Assembly (NCBI RefSeq): GCF_000770305.1
Contig: NZ_JNVB01000002.1
Location: 1-64,000, forward strand
From: Erwinia oleae
GTDB taxonomy: Bacteria > Pseudomonadota > Gammaproteobacteria > Enterobacterales > Enterobacteriaceae
Length of the DNA stretch: 64,000 nucleotides
Direction: 5' to 3'
The notes beneath the pieces were generated by a model, which had not been told where the DNA came from, ran no database searches, and saw only the letters and a program-made list of their open reading frames with translations. Of this stretch, positions 19,295 through 32,792 are shown piece by piece (the stretch's first letter is position 1; each line of letters starts with the position of its first letter). The position numbers and the translations under genes were made by a program.

Positions 19295-20149
19295 TTAGCG
19301 CCCTTTTTTGCGGCGTCCGGGCTGGTTAAAGCGCTGGCGGGCGCCGCCAGCTTTATCCGCTGCTTTAGGCGCAGGCGCGCTCGGTTTCTTTGCTGTTGCA
19401 GGCTTTGCTTTGGGTTTTTTCACCGTTTTCTCATCGGAGGAGGAGTTCTCGGTAAGCCTGAATAATTCAATCAATTCATCGTCGGTTAAATCACGCCATT
19501 CACCCAGCGGCAGGCCTTTCAGGTTCACGTTCATGATGCGGGTGCGTTCAAGTTTGGTGACTTCATAATCGAAGTGCTTACACATGCGGCGGATCTGGCG
19601 GTTAAGCCCCTGAACCAGCGTAATGCGGAAGGCGAACGGCGCTTCTTTTCTCACTTTGCATTTTTTTGTCACCGTACCCAGCATCGGCACGCCCGCGCCC
19701 AGCCCGTGAATAAATTCATCGGTTACCGGTTTATTCACCGTTACCACGTACTCTTTCTCGTGGTTATTACCGGCGCGCAGAATTTTGTTAACCAAATCAC
19801 CGTGGTTGGTCAGGAAGATCAGCCCCTGCGACTCTTTATCCAGACGGCCAATAGGGAAAACGCGCTTGCTATGATTAACAAAATCGACAATGTTGTTCTG
19901 CTCGTTTTCTTCAGTAGTACAGATCACACCAACCGGTTTATTCAGCGCAATGAGCACCAGGTCTTCTTCGTTACGCGGCTCAATAAGCTGACCATTAACC
20001 TTTACCACGTCGCCGGCAAATACCTGATCGCCCACCGAGGCGCGTTTGCCGTTAATAAAAACATTTCCCTGTTCGACATAGCGATCGGCATCGCGCCGTG
20101 AGCAGATACCGCTTTCGCTAATGTATTTATTAAGACGCGTGGATAGCAT
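19295..20149 (-). CDS. rluF: 23S rRNA pseudouridine synthase RluF (YjbC)
   Basis: Makes pseudouridine 2604 in 23S rRNA. An N-terminal S4 RNA-binding domain ([18 protein letters not shown]) is followed by the RsuA-type catalytic core with [15 protein letters not shown] (catalytic Asp) and [12 protein letters not shown]. The last 50 residues are a Lys/Ala/Pro-rich tail, as in E. coli RluF. 284 residues (E. coli 290). Convergent with fabY; 19 bases separate the stops. Confidence 0.94.
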   Translation of the reverse strand: MLSTRLNKYISESGICSRRDADRYVEQGNVFINGKRASVGDQVFAGDVVKVNGQLIEPRNEEDLVLIALNKPVGVICTTEENEQNNIVDFVNHSKRVFPIGRLDKESQGLIFLTNHGDLVNKILRAGNNHEKEYVVTVNKPVTDEFIHGLGAGVPMLGTVTKKCKVRKEAPFAFRITLVQGLNRQIRRMCKHFDYEVTKLERTRIMNVNLKGLPLGEWRDLTDDELIELFRLTENSSSDEKTVKKPKAKPATAKKPSAPAPKAADKAGGARQRFNQPGRRKKGR

Positions 20150-20207
20150 GAGACCTCCGTAAAAAAAACGGACTATACCTTACCGCCACGTTGCTTAAAA
20201 CAGGAGA

Positions 20208-21890
20208 TTACCGCGTGCCGACAACCTGGCCCGCCTGCATGGTTTGCTGGAGCGATTTCTCGCCGGCGGTCACCGAAAGCGTGCCGTTTACCGTTGGCCT
20301 CAGCGCCGTCTCAGCGGCCAGACTGGCATTGATTTTGAGTTGCATATCGCCATTTCCCTCCAGCGGTAAGGCTGGCCAGCCCCAGTTTTGCAACAGGTTA
20401 ACCGGCACCTGGCGGCCGTTGAGCGAGAGGGTCAGCGCCCGCTGCGGCTGCTGAGACAGCGTTGCCACGCCCTCAATCATGCCCTGGCGGGTAAACGCGC
20501 TCATTTCCGTGACGTTGATGGCGTTCGCCTCTGCATTGAGCGTAATGGAAGGATGACGGACATCAACGCCATTCCACGTCGCCTGTGCGGCGTTCAGGCT
20601 GAGCCTGCCCGCTCCCATTCCCCACTGATGATTGTGTGCCAGCAGCAGGTTGCTGCCGCTGCCTTCCAGCGAGGTCATCTGGAACGGAAAGTCCGGATTG
20701 ATATCAATAATTAGATTACGGTTCGCTTCGAACCTGGTCACTTCCACGCCGGAAAGCCAGTCCGGCAGTCGCGCCATCCAGCGTTCTCGCCACTGGCGGG
20801 GCAGCGTATACTCCAGCCCGGCTATCGCCAGTTCGTCCAGCGTCAGCTTTTTATCATTGCGCGTCCACTTTCCGGTGGTGCGCACCAGACCATCCGCGAA
20901 GCGTGAACTGAACTGCGTCAGCGCCACGCCGTCGCGCGAAAAGGTCATATTGGCGATGGGATCGTTGAGCTGGAAGTCGCCGTTCACAAAGCCGTTGGCA
21001 TTCATTGACAGCGAACCGTCGTCGCTCTCCCAGTCGCCATCGCGCAGGGTGATATTTTTGAGCACCATATCAAAATCGGTAATCGCCCAGTCTGCGCCCT
21101 CAAGGCGAGCATCGGTGACGTCCACGCGATCGAAATGCACGGCGGGCAGGGTGAAAACCGGCGTCAGAAATGCGGAAAGCGATTTCTCGCTTTGCAGACG
21201 AATGCTGTTCAGACGCAGAGTCGAAACCTGCCACTGACCCTGCGCGTCACGGCTTGCGCTGCCGGTGACAGAGCCCAGCGCCAGGTCCGCACCCAGATTG
21301 CTGATGACTAACTGCTGCTGAGTTTTGCTGCCCTGAATCAGCACGTTCGCGGCCGGAATGCCGTTGATGTCCAGCGAGCCTGCGCTCATCTGAAAACGCG
21401 CTCTGTTACCGATAAAATCGCCCCGGGCTGGTTTCCAGTCGAGGATGCCGCCGTCAACGCGCTGCGCGGTGAAGGGCAGTTCGCCGTGCGTGTTATTTAC
21501 CGCCATCTGGTTAAGCTGAAGCCGGTCGGCCTCCAGCGGCAGGCCCGCGCTGTTGTTATCGATATTCAGCGTGCCTTTTTCCAGCAGGATGCTGCCGAAA
21601 CGCTGCGGCGCGGTAAACTGAGCGGCGCGCACGCCTAAATCAACGCGCCGGGCGGTAACCGTTGCGGCCTTGCCCTCACGGCCAAATGAGACGTTATTGA
21701 AGATCAGATGCGCAGGATCGGAAAAGTTATGCTCCAGCTTACTAAAGGTAAGCTGATAGGGCGTATGCTTGCTGACGGCACGGCTTATCCAGCCCGCGCC
21801 CCACTGCGTTTGCAGCAGGAAATAGAAAATCACGATCGCCAGCAGGATTAACAGCAGCAGCGAGAGCAGAATTTTTCCGAGTAATTTCAT
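20208..21890 (-). CDS. yicH: AsmA-family protein YicH
   Basis: Membrane-anchored AsmA-like protein of 560 residues (E. coli 569). AsmA proteins are bridge-like lipid transporters or OM-homeostasis factors; YicH itself has no settled role. One N-terminal membrane anchor (MKLLGKILLSLLLLILLAIV) precedes a long beta-rich periplasmic part; TLSLNGRQVPVNLLQNW is conserved near the C terminus. It sits beside xanP as in E. coli. Confidence 0.92.
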   Translation of the reverse strand: MKLLGKILLSLLLLILLAIVIFYFLLQTQWGAGWISRAVSKHTPYQLTFSKLEHNFSDPAHLIFNNVSFGREGKAATVTARRVDLGVRAAQFTAPQRFGSILLEKGTLNIDNNSAGLPLEADRLQLNQMAVNNTHGELPFTAQRVDGGILDWKPARGDFIGNRARFQMSAGSLDINGIPAANVLIQGSKTQQQLVISNLGADLALGSVTGSASRDAQGQWQVSTLRLNSIRLQSEKSLSAFLTPVFTLPAVHFDRVDVTDARLEGADWAITDFDMVLKNITLRDGDWESDDGSLSMNANGFVNGDFQLNDPIANMTFSRDGVALTQFSSRFADGLVRTTGKWTRNDKKLTLDELAIAGLEYTLPRQWRERWMARLPDWLSGVEVTRFEANRNLIIDINPDFPFQMTSLEGSGSNLLLAHNHQWGMGAGRLSLNAAQATWNGVDVRHPSITLNAEANAINVTEMSAFTRQGMIEGVATLSQQPQRALTLSLNGRQVPVNLLQNWGWPALPLEGNGDMQLKINASLAAETALRPTVNGTLSVTAGEKSLQQTMQAGQVVGTR

Positions 21891-22019
21891 TGCACCTTTC
21901 CCTATGAGCGTTCGTCAGTGTGTTGTTATGCCTGATTTAATGACGAAGCTCAACCGCCAGTCAGCGCGGACGCTTCGAAAAACGCCCGACGCAGATTGAC
22001 AGGATGACACAGGAAGCGT

Positions 22020-23399
22020 TTATTTTTCCTGCGGAAAGAGCAGGTTCAGAATGATGGCGGTGATGCCGCCAGCCGCAATGCCGGAGGAGAGCAGCGTTTT
22101 CAGCCAGTCAGGGGCAAACTGCAAAATCAGCGGCTGTTGAGACACGCCAAGCCCTACCGCCAGCGAAAGGGCGATAATCATAATAGCCCGACGATTGAGC
22201 GGCTCGCGCGACACAATACGTACGCCGGAAGCGGCGATGGTGCCGAACATCACAATTGTCGCGCCGCCCAGCACGGGTTCAGGAATATGCTGAACGAATC
22301 CGCTGACCGCCGGAAACAGACCCAGCACGATCAGCATCAGCGCCACTACGAAACCAACGTAGCGGCTGGCAACGCCGGTGAGCTGGATCACGCCATTGTT
22401 TTGTCCGAAACAGGAGTTGGGGAAGGTGTTAAACAGCGCAGAGACACATGAGTTCAGGCCATTAGCCAGCACGCCGCCCTTCAGTCGCGCCATATAAAGC
22501 GGGCCGCTGACCGGTTGTTCAGACACATCGGAGGTGGCGGTAATGTCGCCAATGGTTTCCAGTGAGGTCACCATAAATACCAGCATCAGCGGGATCAGCA
22601 GATTCCAGTCAATGCCGAGCCCGTAATAGAAGGGCGTCGGAAGAGTTATCAGTGACTGGTTCATGGCTGTGATATTTTCCGGCAGCATATTCAGCGCCCA
22701 GGCCAGCAGATAGCCCACCGCCATCGCAATTACCAGCGAAGCCACGCGCAGCCAGGGATTGCGCTGACGGTTAAGCAGAATAATGACCAGCAGCACTGCG
22801 CCCGCCAGCAGCAGATTTTTCGGCGCGCCGAAGGTGTGATCGTTCATTGCGGCAAAACCGCCGCCGATAGAGGTCAGCCCGACCTGAATCAGCGACAGGC
22901 CAATGATCATCACCACGATACCTGACACCAGCGGCGTAATGACGCGCCGCGCCAGGTGAAGCACGCGTGAGAGCAGCATTTCGGTGCAGGAGGCCAGCAT
23001 CAGCGTGCCGAACAGCGCCGCCATCATGGTCGGCACATCTGCGCCGCCGTTTTTCAACGCCATCCCACCCATGATCAGTGGCGTAACAAAGTTAAAGCTG
23101 GTGCCCTGAATCGACAGGAGTCCGGAGCCTATCGGTCCCCACGTCTTGATCTGCAAAATGGACGCCACGCCGGAAGCAAACAGCGACATACTGATAATGT
23201 GCTGCGTATCCTCCGCGGGCAGGCCGAGCGCCTGGCAAATCAGCAGCGCTGGCGTAATGACCGCAACAAACATCGCCAGCAGGTGCTGGCAGGCGGCGAA
23301 AAGGGTTTGCGGCAGCGGCGGGCGGTCTTCCAGACGATAGATCAATTCGCTTTGGGTGGGGCGGCGTTGCAGCCCGGCGTCGGGGTTATTCACGGACAT
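22020..23399 (-). CDS. xanP: Xanthine permease XanP
   Basis: High-affinity proton-coupled xanthine importer of the NAT/NCS2 family, inner membrane. 459 residues from the ATG at 23399 (E. coli 463). About 12-14 hydrophobic segments; NAT signature [17 protein letters not shown] and the conserved FNTFPNSCF and [14 protein letters not shown] motifs are present. A GTG six bases upstream is in frame but too near AGGGAA. E. coli has gltS between recG and xanP; it is absent here. Confidence 0.96.
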   Translation of the reverse strand: MSVNNPDAGLQRRPTQSELIYRLEDRPPLPQTLFAACQHLLAMFVAVITPALLICQALGLPAEDTQHIISMSLFASGVASILQIKTWGPIGSGLLSIQGTSFNFVTPLIMGGMALKNGGADVPTMMAALFGTLMLASCTEMLLSRVLHLARRVITPLVSGIVVMIIGLSLIQVGLTSIGGGFAAMNDHTFGAPKNLLLAGAVLLVIILLNRQRNPWLRVASLVIAMAVGYLLAWALNMLPENITAMNQSLITLPTPFYYGLGIDWNLLIPLMLVFMVTSLETIGDITATSDVSEQPVSGPLYMARLKGGVLANGLNSCVSALFNTFPNSCFGQNNGVIQLTGVASRYVGFVVALMLIVLGLFPAVSGFVQHIPEPVLGGATIVMFGTIAASGVRIVSREPLNRRAIMIIALSLAVGLGVSQQPLILQFAPDWLKTLLSSGIAAGGITAIILNLLFPQEK

Positions 23400-23547
23400 T
23401 TTCACGGTTCCCTGGTGAACAAAGTGGGGATTCTAATCGCGCAGGCGCAAAAAGCAATCGTTTGCTCACCTGAATATTTCTCAGGCTTCGCGCGGCGCAT
23501 TTAGCGGGGTATAGTATTTAACTGACCAGTACAAAAGGAGTAACAAT

Positions 23548-23781
23548 ATGGATCACCTTGCAGAGGTTGTCGCTCGCGTTGATGAATCAATCGTGAAGAA
23601 CGTTATTCCGCAGATGAATACGCTACTGTGTGAGTTGAGCGAGGACAAAGCGCTGTCGCGCGAAGATCGCTACGCGCAGCAACAGCGCCTGCGCGTTGCC
23701 GTATTTAAGCACAGCACGGAAAAGGAAGAGTTAGCCGAGCAGCGCAGGCGGTGGCTGACGCAGGGCGGAATCATCACCTGA
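23548..23781 (+). CDS. Unrecognised 77-residue protein
   Basis: I do not recognise this family. It is very likely real: AAAAGGAG sits at ideal distance from the ATG, an upstream GTATAGTAT resembles a -10 element, and codon use resembles that of the neighbours. The product is charged and probably helical, with no membrane segment, cysteine pair or signal peptide. It lies divergent from xanP and its stop is two bases from the recG stop. It occupies the place of gltS in E. coli. Confidence 0.7.
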   Translation: MDHLAEVVARVDESIVKNVIPQMNTLLCELSEDKALSREDRYAQQQRLRVAVFKHSTEKEELAEQRRRWLTQGGIIT

Positions 23782-23783
23782 GA

Positions 23784-25862
23784 TCAGGCATTGGTATAGC
23801 GTTCGGTTTCCGGTAGCCAGCGCTCAATTAGCGCCTGCGCCTGCTCAGGGTAGCGCTGGTGAATATGACGCGCCACGCGCTGCACTTCAGGGATCATCGC
23901 CGCATCGCGCAGCAGATCGGCCACGCGAAAAGCGGCGCTACCGGTCTGACGCGTGCCCAACAGCTCGCCGGGGCCGCGGATTTCCAAATCGCATTGCGCG
24001 ATAACAAATCCGTCGTTACTGTCGCGGAGCACCTGAAGACGTTTTTGCGCGGTTTTGCTCAACGGCGCCTTATACAGCAATACGCAATGCGATGCGACGG
24101 AACCACGCCCCACGCGGCCTCGTAGCTGATGGAGCTGCGCCAGTCCAAGGCGCTCCGGGTTCTCAATAATCATCAGGCTGGCGTTTGGGACATCAACACC
24201 CACTTCAATCACCGTGGTTGCCACCAGCAGATGCATTTCACCTGCCTTAAAGGCCTGCATGACCGCCTGTTTCTCGGCAGGTTTCATGCGGCCGTGCACT
24301 AATCCAACCTGAAGTTCAGGGAGCGCGAGCTTAAGCTCTTCCCGGGTGGCTTCTGCGGCCTGCGCCTCAAGCTGTTCAGACTCTTCAATCAGCGTACAAA
24401 CCCAATAGGCCTGGCGGCCTGCGCCACAGGCGCTTTTCACCCGATCGATAATTTCTCCCCGCCGCGTATCGGGAATGGCCACGGTGGTCACCGGCGTGCG
24501 GCCCGGCGGCAGTTCGTCAATGGTTGACGTATCCAGATCGGCATAGGCGGTCATTGCCAGCGTGCGAGGGATAGGCGTGGCGGTCATGATCAACTGGTGC
24601 GGATGAAAACCCTGCTCTTCACCTTTCTCCCACAGCGCCAGACGCTGATGCACGCCAAAGCGGTGCTGTTCATCAATTATCACCAGCGCCAGGCCGTTAA
24701 ACTGCACCTGTTCCTGAAAAATGGCATGGGTGCCAACGATCATCGACACCCGCCCTGATGCGATCGCCTCCTGCTGTGCCTGTCGCGCCTTACCTTTCTG
24801 CTTACCGGCAAGCCAGCCCACCTCAAGTCCTAACGGCGCAAACCACTGGCGGAAGTTATTGGCATGCTGTTCCGCCAGCAGTTCGGTGGGCGCCATCAGC
24901 GCCACCTGCTTACCCCAGGCAATGACTTTCAGGGCGGCCAGGGCCGCAACCAGCGTCTTGCCTGAACCCACATCACCCTGAACCAGACGCATCATTGGAT
25001 AGTCATGGGCTAAATCCTCTTCGATTTCACGTACCACGCGGGACTGCGCGCCGGTGGGGCGGAAAGGAAGGGAAGCTAATAGTTTGTCGCTCAGATCGTT
25101 GCGCGCACTCATCGGCAGCGCGTGATAACGCTGCGCGCCAGCGCGAACGGCAAGCATACTGAGGTTATGCGCAAGTAGCTCTTCCATAATCAGCCGTCGC
25201 TGTGCGGGATGTTTTCCGCCTTCGAGATCGGGCAGCGCGATATCCGGCGGCGGACGATGAAGCGTACGCAGCGCCTCCGGCAGGCTTATCATGCCGCGAC
25301 TCATCTCAGGCGGCAGCAGTTCGGCAATGGCGCAGGTTTCTAACAGCACAAGCGCCTGATCGGTAAGATTACGCAGCGTCGCCTGCCGAATGCCTTCCGT
25401 GGTGGGATAGACGGGCGTCAGCGTCTCCTGTAGTTCAGGCGTGCTGTTGTCATCCTGCACGCGATATTCAGGATGGATAATTTCAGCACCGCGCTGGCCG
25501 CGCTTGATTTCACCCCAGGCGATGACGCGGCGGCCCGGAGAGAGGCTGTTTTTCATTCCCGCATTGAAATTGAAAAAGCGTAACGTCAGAATGCCGCTGC
25601 CGTCACTTATCTGACAGGTCAGCATGCGGCGGCGACCAAAAGAGATATCGCTGTGCAGCACTTCACCTTCAACGGTGGCATAAACGTCAGGCAGCAAATC
25701 GTTGATGGTGTAGAGGCGGGTGCGATCTTCATAGCGCAGCGGCAGGTGTAATAACAGATCCTGAACGGTGGCCAGCCCCAGCTTCGCCAGCTTTGCTGCC
25801 TGACTTGCGCCAACGCCGGAAAGCGACGTCAGCGGCACGGCATCCAGCAGGCGGCCGTTCAT
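23784..25862 (-). CDS. recG: ATP-dependent DNA helicase RecG
   Basis: Branch-migration helicase that reverses stalled forks and processes R-loops and Holliday junctions. 692 residues (E. coli 693). Wedge/OB domain in the first 150 residues; Walker A VQGDVGSGKTLVAAL, DEEH-type box IIDEQHRFG, motif III TATPIPRTLAM and motif VI QLRGRVGRG follow. The chosen ATG (25862) aligns with E. coli MKGRLLDAVP and overlaps the trmH stop by ATGA. Confidence 0.97.
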   Translation of the reverse strand: MNGRLLDAVPLTSLSGVGASQAAKLAKLGLATVQDLLLHLPLRYEDRTRLYTINDLLPDVYATVEGEVLHSDISFGRRRMLTCQISDGSGILTLRFFNFNAGMKNSLSPGRRVIAWGEIKRGQRGAEIIHPEYRVQDDNSTPELQETLTPVYPTTEGIRQATLRNLTDQALVLLETCAIAELLPPEMSRGMISLPEALRTLHRPPPDIALPDLEGGKHPAQRRLIMEELLAHNLSMLAVRAGAQRYHALPMSARNDLSDKLLASLPFRPTGAQSRVVREIEEDLAHDYPMMRLVQGDVGSGKTLVAALAALKVIAWGKQVALMAPTELLAEQHANNFRQWFAPLGLEVGWLAGKQKGKARQAQQEAIASGRVSMIVGTHAIFQEQVQFNGLALVIIDEQHRFGVHQRLALWEKGEEQGFHPHQLIMTATPIPRTLAMTAYADLDTSTIDELPPGRTPVTTVAIPDTRRGEIIDRVKSACGAGRQAYWVCTLIEESEQLEAQAAEATREELKLALPELQVGLVHGRMKPAEKQAVMQAFKAGEMHLLVATTVIEVGVDVPNASLMIIENPERLGLAQLHQLRGRVGRGSVASHCVLLYKAPLSKTAQKRLQVLRDSNDGFVIAQCDLEIRGPGELLGTRQTGSAAFRVADLLRDAAMIPEVQRVARHIHQRYPEQAQALIERWLPETERYTNA

Positions 25863-26557
25863 TTTTTTCGCACCGACGACTGCATTGTCGCCCACCAGTC
25901 AGCGTCGGCGATGACTTCGCCTGTATCGCTGATTTCTGGTCGTGGTAGCCCTTTGTGTTTGGCCACGCGCGCCAGAACCGGATAGCCTCCCTCAAATAGC
26001 AGGCGCTGCTGCTCATCGCGCGGCAGCGTGCTGGTCTGGCGTTGATACATGCCTGCATTTTGCCGTTGGCGCTGGGCTTCGTACAAAATCAGCGCGCAGG
26101 CCACGGAGACGTTAAGGGACTGCACCATGCCCACCATGGGGATCACAATTTCACGATCGGCCAGCTCAAGCGCCCGAGGAGTAATACCAAATTTTTCCTG
26201 ACCAAGAAGGATGCAGGTAGGGCGGGTATAATCAATTTCGCGAAAATCGACGGCTTTATCAGAGAGATGCGTTGCCAGAATCTGCATGTTTTGGTTTTTA
26301 AAAAAACCGGCGGCATCTTCAATGCAGCGGTGCGTTTTGACCTCTACCCAGCTGTTGCTGCCCGCCGCCGAGGAAGCCCGCGTGCGCATTCGGCTTCCGG
26401 GCCAGACCGCGTGCACCTGATGAACGCCAACGGCATCCGCCGTACGAATAACGGCGGAAACATTGTGAGGTTTGTGCACCTGCTCCATGCAGACGGTGAG
26501 GTCATGCTGGCGGGCGGCCAGCATTTCAAGGATGCGCGCAAAGCGTTGGGCGTTCAT
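25859..26557 (-). CDS. trmH: tRNA (guanosine-18-2'-O)-methyltransferase TrmH (SpoU)
   Basis: SAM-dependent SPOUT methylase of G18 in the tRNA D-loop. 232 residues (E. coli 229). The three SPOUT motifs are visible: HNVSAVIRTADAVGV near the N terminus, LLGQEKFGI, and IPMVGMVQSLNVSVA that forms the trefoil knot. Between spoT (3 bases upstream) and recG (overlap), in the E. coli rpoZ-spoT-trmH-recG order. Confidence 0.97.
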   Translation of the reverse strand: MNAQRFARILEMLAARQHDLTVCMEQVHKPHNVSAVIRTADAVGVHQVHAVWPGSRMRTRASSAAGSNSWVEVKTHRCIEDAAGFFKNQNMQILATHLSDKAVDFREIDYTRPTCILLGQEKFGITPRALELADREIVIPMVGMVQSLNVSVACALILYEAQRQRQNAGMYQRQTSTLPRDEQQRLLFEGGYPVLARVAKHKGLPRPEISDTGEVIADADWWATMQSSVRKK

Positions 26558-26560
26558 GCG

Positions 26561-28672
26561 CTAATTACGATTACGATGAACTTTTATCACATCCGGCATT
26601 ACGCGAATTTTGCGCATAATATTCGCCAGATGGACGCGATCGCGGGCGGTCAGACGGATGAAGGCGCTGTAAACGCGGCCGTCTTTCTCTTCCGTATTCA
26701 GGCTCTGAATATTAGAGCCCGCAGTGTTAATTGCCGCCGTCAGGTTAGCCAGCGCACCCTGATGGTTAAACATGTCCACCTTGATCTCCGCCACGAACTC
26801 CTGTTCGGTCACTTTATCCCATTCGACGGCCATAAACTTCTCTGGCTCTTTTTGATAGCCACGAATGTTACGGCAGGATTCGTGATGCACCACCAGCCCC
26901 TTACCAGGACTGACATGAGCGACAATCGGGTCGCCGGGGATGGGACGACAGCATTTGGCAAAGGTGATCAGCACGCCGTCGGCGCCTTTTATCGGCAGCT
27001 TGCTGCGGGACGACGACGGTGAAAGCTGCGCCTCTACGTCGCTCTGTTGCAGATTTTTCGCAATAACGACGCTCATCGCGTTGCCGAGGCCGATCTCTGC
27101 CAGCAGATCGTCCAGCGTCGCCAGCTTCATGCGCGCCAGCTCGTGCTGAATATTTTCCGGTGGAATTTCTGCCAGCTTGCGGCTGCCGCCAAGCGCATGG
27201 TTGAGCAGACGGCGCCCCAGACTAACCGAGTCGTCGCGCTTAAGGTTTTTCAACAGCTGGCGAATTTTGGCGCGCGCTTTCGAACTGACCACGAAGTTGA
27301 GCCATGCCGCGTTGGGGCGCGCGCCCGGCGCGGTGATCACTTCAATGGTTTGCCCGCTGGTTAACGGCTGCGAGAGCGGGTAAGGTTGGCGATCGACGCG
27401 TGCGCCGACGCAGGCATGCCCGATATCGGTGTGCACCGCGTAGGCAAAGTCCACCGGCGTGGCGCCGGCAGGCAGCTCGACGATGCGGCCTTCGGGGGTG
27501 AAAACGTAAATCTCATCCGGAAACAGATCGGATTTAACGCTCTCAATAAATTCAAAGGAGCTTCCGGCGCTTTGCTGAAGTTCCAGCAGGCTTTGCAGCC
27601 AGCGCTGAGCCCGGATCTGCGCGGTAGTGCCGCTCTCGCCCTGCTCTTTATAAGCCCAGTGCGCCGCCACGCCCATTTCCGCCATCTGATCCATATCTTC
27701 CGTGCGGATCTGAACTTCAACCGGTACGCCGTGGGGGCCAATCATTGATGTATGGAGCGACTGATAGCCGTTGGCTTTGGGAATGGCAATATAGTCTTTA
27801 ACGCGGCCCGGACGCGGCTTATAAAGGCTGTGCATCTGACCCAGCACGCGATAGCAGGTATCCACATCGCTTACGATGACCCGAAAAGCGTAAATATCCA
27901 TAATTGAATGAAAGCGCTGCTCTTTCAGGTGCATTTTGCAGTAGATAGAGTAGAGATGTTTCTCCCTACCGCTAACGCGACAGGGGATCCCCGCCTCCTG
28001 CAAACGGCCGTCGATTTCAGAGAGGATTTTTTGGATCATCTCTTTACGGTTGCCGCGCGCGGCTTTCACCACTTCTTTAATAACGCGGTAACGATTGGGA
28101 TAAAGCGCTTCAAAACCCAGCTCTTCCAGCTCGGTCTTGAGGTGATGAATACCCAGACGATGGGCCAGCGGGCTGTAAATCTCCAGCGTTTCTAACGCGA
28201 TACGACGGCGCTTGTCCGGTCGCAACGCGCCAAGCGTACGCATATTGTGCGTCCGATCCGCCAGCTTGATAAGGATGACACGGATATCCTGCACCATCGC
28301 CATAATCATCTTGCGGAAGTTTTCCGCCTGCGCTTCTTTTTTGTCGCGAAACTTCAGTTTATCGAGCTTAGAAACGCCTTCGACCAGTTCGGCAACGCTT
28401 TTACCAAAAAGCTGTTCCATGTCCTGATAGGTAGCAGGGGTATCTTCAATCACATCATGCAGAAGCGCGGCCATGAGCGTTTCACAGTCGAGCTTCATTT
28501 CCGCAAGGATACTGGCGACGGCAACCGGATGGGTGATATAAGGCTCACCGCTGGAGCGCGTCTGCCCCTCGTGGGCATCACGTGCGACAAGGTAGGCCTG
28601 CTTGAGGCGCTTTATCTGCTCCTCAGGCAAGTATTTTTCAATCAGCTGATTAAGGCTTTCAAACAGATACAA
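26561..28672 (-). CDS. spoT: Bifunctional (p)ppGpp synthetase/hydrolase SpoT
   Basis: Controls the alarmone ppGpp. 703 residues (E. coli 702). Order: hydrolase HD domain (1-200, with LLHDVIEDT), synthetase domain (about 230-350), TGS (about 385-450, VFTPEGRIVELPAGATP), helical/zinc-finger CCRPIPGDP, and C-terminal ACT domain. The hydrolase signature is intact. Start is TTG 28672, and the N-terminal MYLFESLNQL matches E. coli. Confidence 0.98.
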   Translation of the reverse strand: MYLFESLNQLIEKYLPEEQIKRLKQAYLVARDAHEGQTRSSGEPYITHPVAVASILAEMKLDCETLMAALLHDVIEDTPATYQDMEQLFGKSVAELVEGVSKLDKLKFRDKKEAQAENFRKMIMAMVQDIRVILIKLADRTHNMRTLGALRPDKRRRIALETLEIYSPLAHRLGIHHLKTELEELGFEALYPNRYRVIKEVVKAARGNRKEMIQKILSEIDGRLQEAGIPCRVSGREKHLYSIYCKMHLKEQRFHSIMDIYAFRVIVSDVDTCYRVLGQMHSLYKPRPGRVKDYIAIPKANGYQSLHTSMIGPHGVPVEVQIRTEDMDQMAEMGVAAHWAYKEQGESGTTAQIRAQRWLQSLLELQQSAGSSFEFIESVKSDLFPDEIYVFTPEGRIVELPAGATPVDFAYAVHTDIGHACVGARVDRQPYPLSQPLTSGQTIEVITAPGARPNAAWLNFVVSSKARAKIRQLLKNLKRDDSVSLGRRLLNHALGGSRKLAEIPPENIQHELARMKLATLDDLLAEIGLGNAMSVVIAKNLQQSDVEAQLSPSSSRSKLPIKGADGVLITFAKCCRPIPGDPIVAHVSPGKGLVVHHESCRNIRGYQKEPEKFMAVEWDKVTEQEFVAEIKVDMFNHQGALANLTAAINTAGSNIQSLNTEEKDGRVYSAFIRLTARDRVHLANIMRKIRVMPDVIKVHRNRN

Positions 28673-28694
28673 GGGCGCGCCTTCGTGCTAAGGA

Positions 28695-28970
28695 TTAACG
28701 GCGGCCTTCAGCGATAGCGGTAACGGCCTGAATTTCAGCGGCTTCCTGCTCTTGCTGTTCCTGACGGTCGCGTACGTCCAGAATCTGGTTAGTGATCAAA
28801 CCTTCTTCGATTTCGCGCAGCGCGATAACGGTTGATTTGTCGTTTTCTTCGGGAACCAGCGCATCTTTCCCACCCACCTGCATCTGACGCGCACGGCGAG
28901 CAGCTACCAGAACGAGGTCAAAACGGTTACCAATTTTTTCTACTGCGTCCTGTACGGTTACGCGTGCCAT
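28695..28970 (-). CDS. rpoZ: RNA polymerase omega subunit
   Basis: 91 residues, identical in length to E. coli. It binds beta-prime and forms part of a ppGpp site of RNA polymerase, fitting its place ahead of spoT. N-terminal [20 protein letters not shown] is the omega signature. 22 bases from spoT, 53 bases after gmk. Confidence 0.98.
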   Translation of the reverse strand: MARVTVQDAVEKIGNRFDLVLVAARRARQMQVGGKDALVPEENDKSTVIALREIEEGLITNQILDVRDRQEQQEQEAAEIQAVTAIAEGRR

Positions 28971-29023
28971 AATTGTGATACTCCACGGGTGAAGAAATGA
29001 CTGGGCATCATACTGAGTTGTTT

Positions 29024-29782
<759 letters not shown>

Positions 29783-29877
29783 TCATGGTAAACGCACTTT
29801 CCTTGCGTAACGCCTTCCGGTTTTTCATTTTTGCTTTCGCGTTCCAGCGCGTACTACGTTTTAATCATCTCAAGTGA

Positions 29878-32180
<2,303 letters not shown>

Positions 32181-32230
32181 AGGCCCTTCCTGCTGAAAGC
32201 CGTTAGCAAGCCTGATTAGATAAGAAATAA

Positions 32231-32252
32231 AACGCCGCCTTGCGGCGGCGTT
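32231..32252 (-). terminator. yjdM terminator
   Basis: AACGCCGCC (32231-32239) and GGCGGCGTT (32244-32252) form a perfect 9-bp stem with a TTGC loop. On the minus strand TTTTATTTC follows, placing the end of yjdM transcription before yicG. Confidence 0.85.
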
Positions 32253-32276
32253 CACTAGCTGCGGACAAGCCAGAAA

Positions 32277-32615
32277 TCAGTTTTTTTTCACAAACTCTGA
32301 TTTAAGCTTCATTGGGCCAAAGCCGTCGATTTTACAGTCGATATTGTGATCGCCTTCAACCAGACGAATGCTTTTAACTTTAGTGCCAATCTTAAGTGGG
32401 GTGGAGCTACCTTTAACCTTAAGGTCTTTGATCACCGTAACGCTGTCGCCATCCGCGAGCAGGTTGCCGTTGGCGTCTTTAACGATTAGCGCCTCTTCCG
32501 ACGCGGCATCAGTCTCTTCTGACCAGACGTGTCCGCACTCCGGGCAGTTAAACATGGCACCATCCTGCCAGGTATATTCAGACTGGCATTTTGGGCAGGG
32601 AGGAAGGGTTTGCAT
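32277..32615 (-). CDS. yjdM: Zinc-ribbon protein YjdM (PhnA)
   Basis: 112 residues, close to E. coli YjdM (111). The N-terminal zinc ribbon has CPKC and CPEC pairs, and the C-terminal SH3-like domain holds [20 protein letters not shown]. Despite the name PhnA it is not phosphonoacetate hydrolase; the role is unknown. I begin at the ATG before QTLPPCPKC; 13 upstream residues lack similarity. In E. coli it lies elsewhere, near phn. Confidence 0.94.
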   Translation of the reverse strand: MQTLPPCPKCQSEYTWQDGAMFNCPECGHVWSEETDAASEEALIVKDANGNLLADGDSVTVIKDLKVKGSSTPLKIGTKVKSIRLVEGDHNIDCKIDGFGPMKLKSEFVKKN

Positions 32616-32792
32616 AGTAAGCCTCAGCGTAATCCATAATAAAATAGCGGGCATTTTAGCCTGGCGGCTGCGGCAAACCTATAAAAAATTCCCCGCGCCA
32701 TAAGCAAAGTTCACGGTTGCGACAACCGGCAGAGATCGGGCGAAGCAGGTAAAAATCAGGTAATCTTGCCTGACGGGTGGATCACCGATGTG

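Noticed and set aside
26042-27022. 326-codon open frame antisense to trmH and spoT
   Set aside because: Long but mirrors strongly conserved trmH and spoT codons on the other strand; no ribosome site or family similarity.
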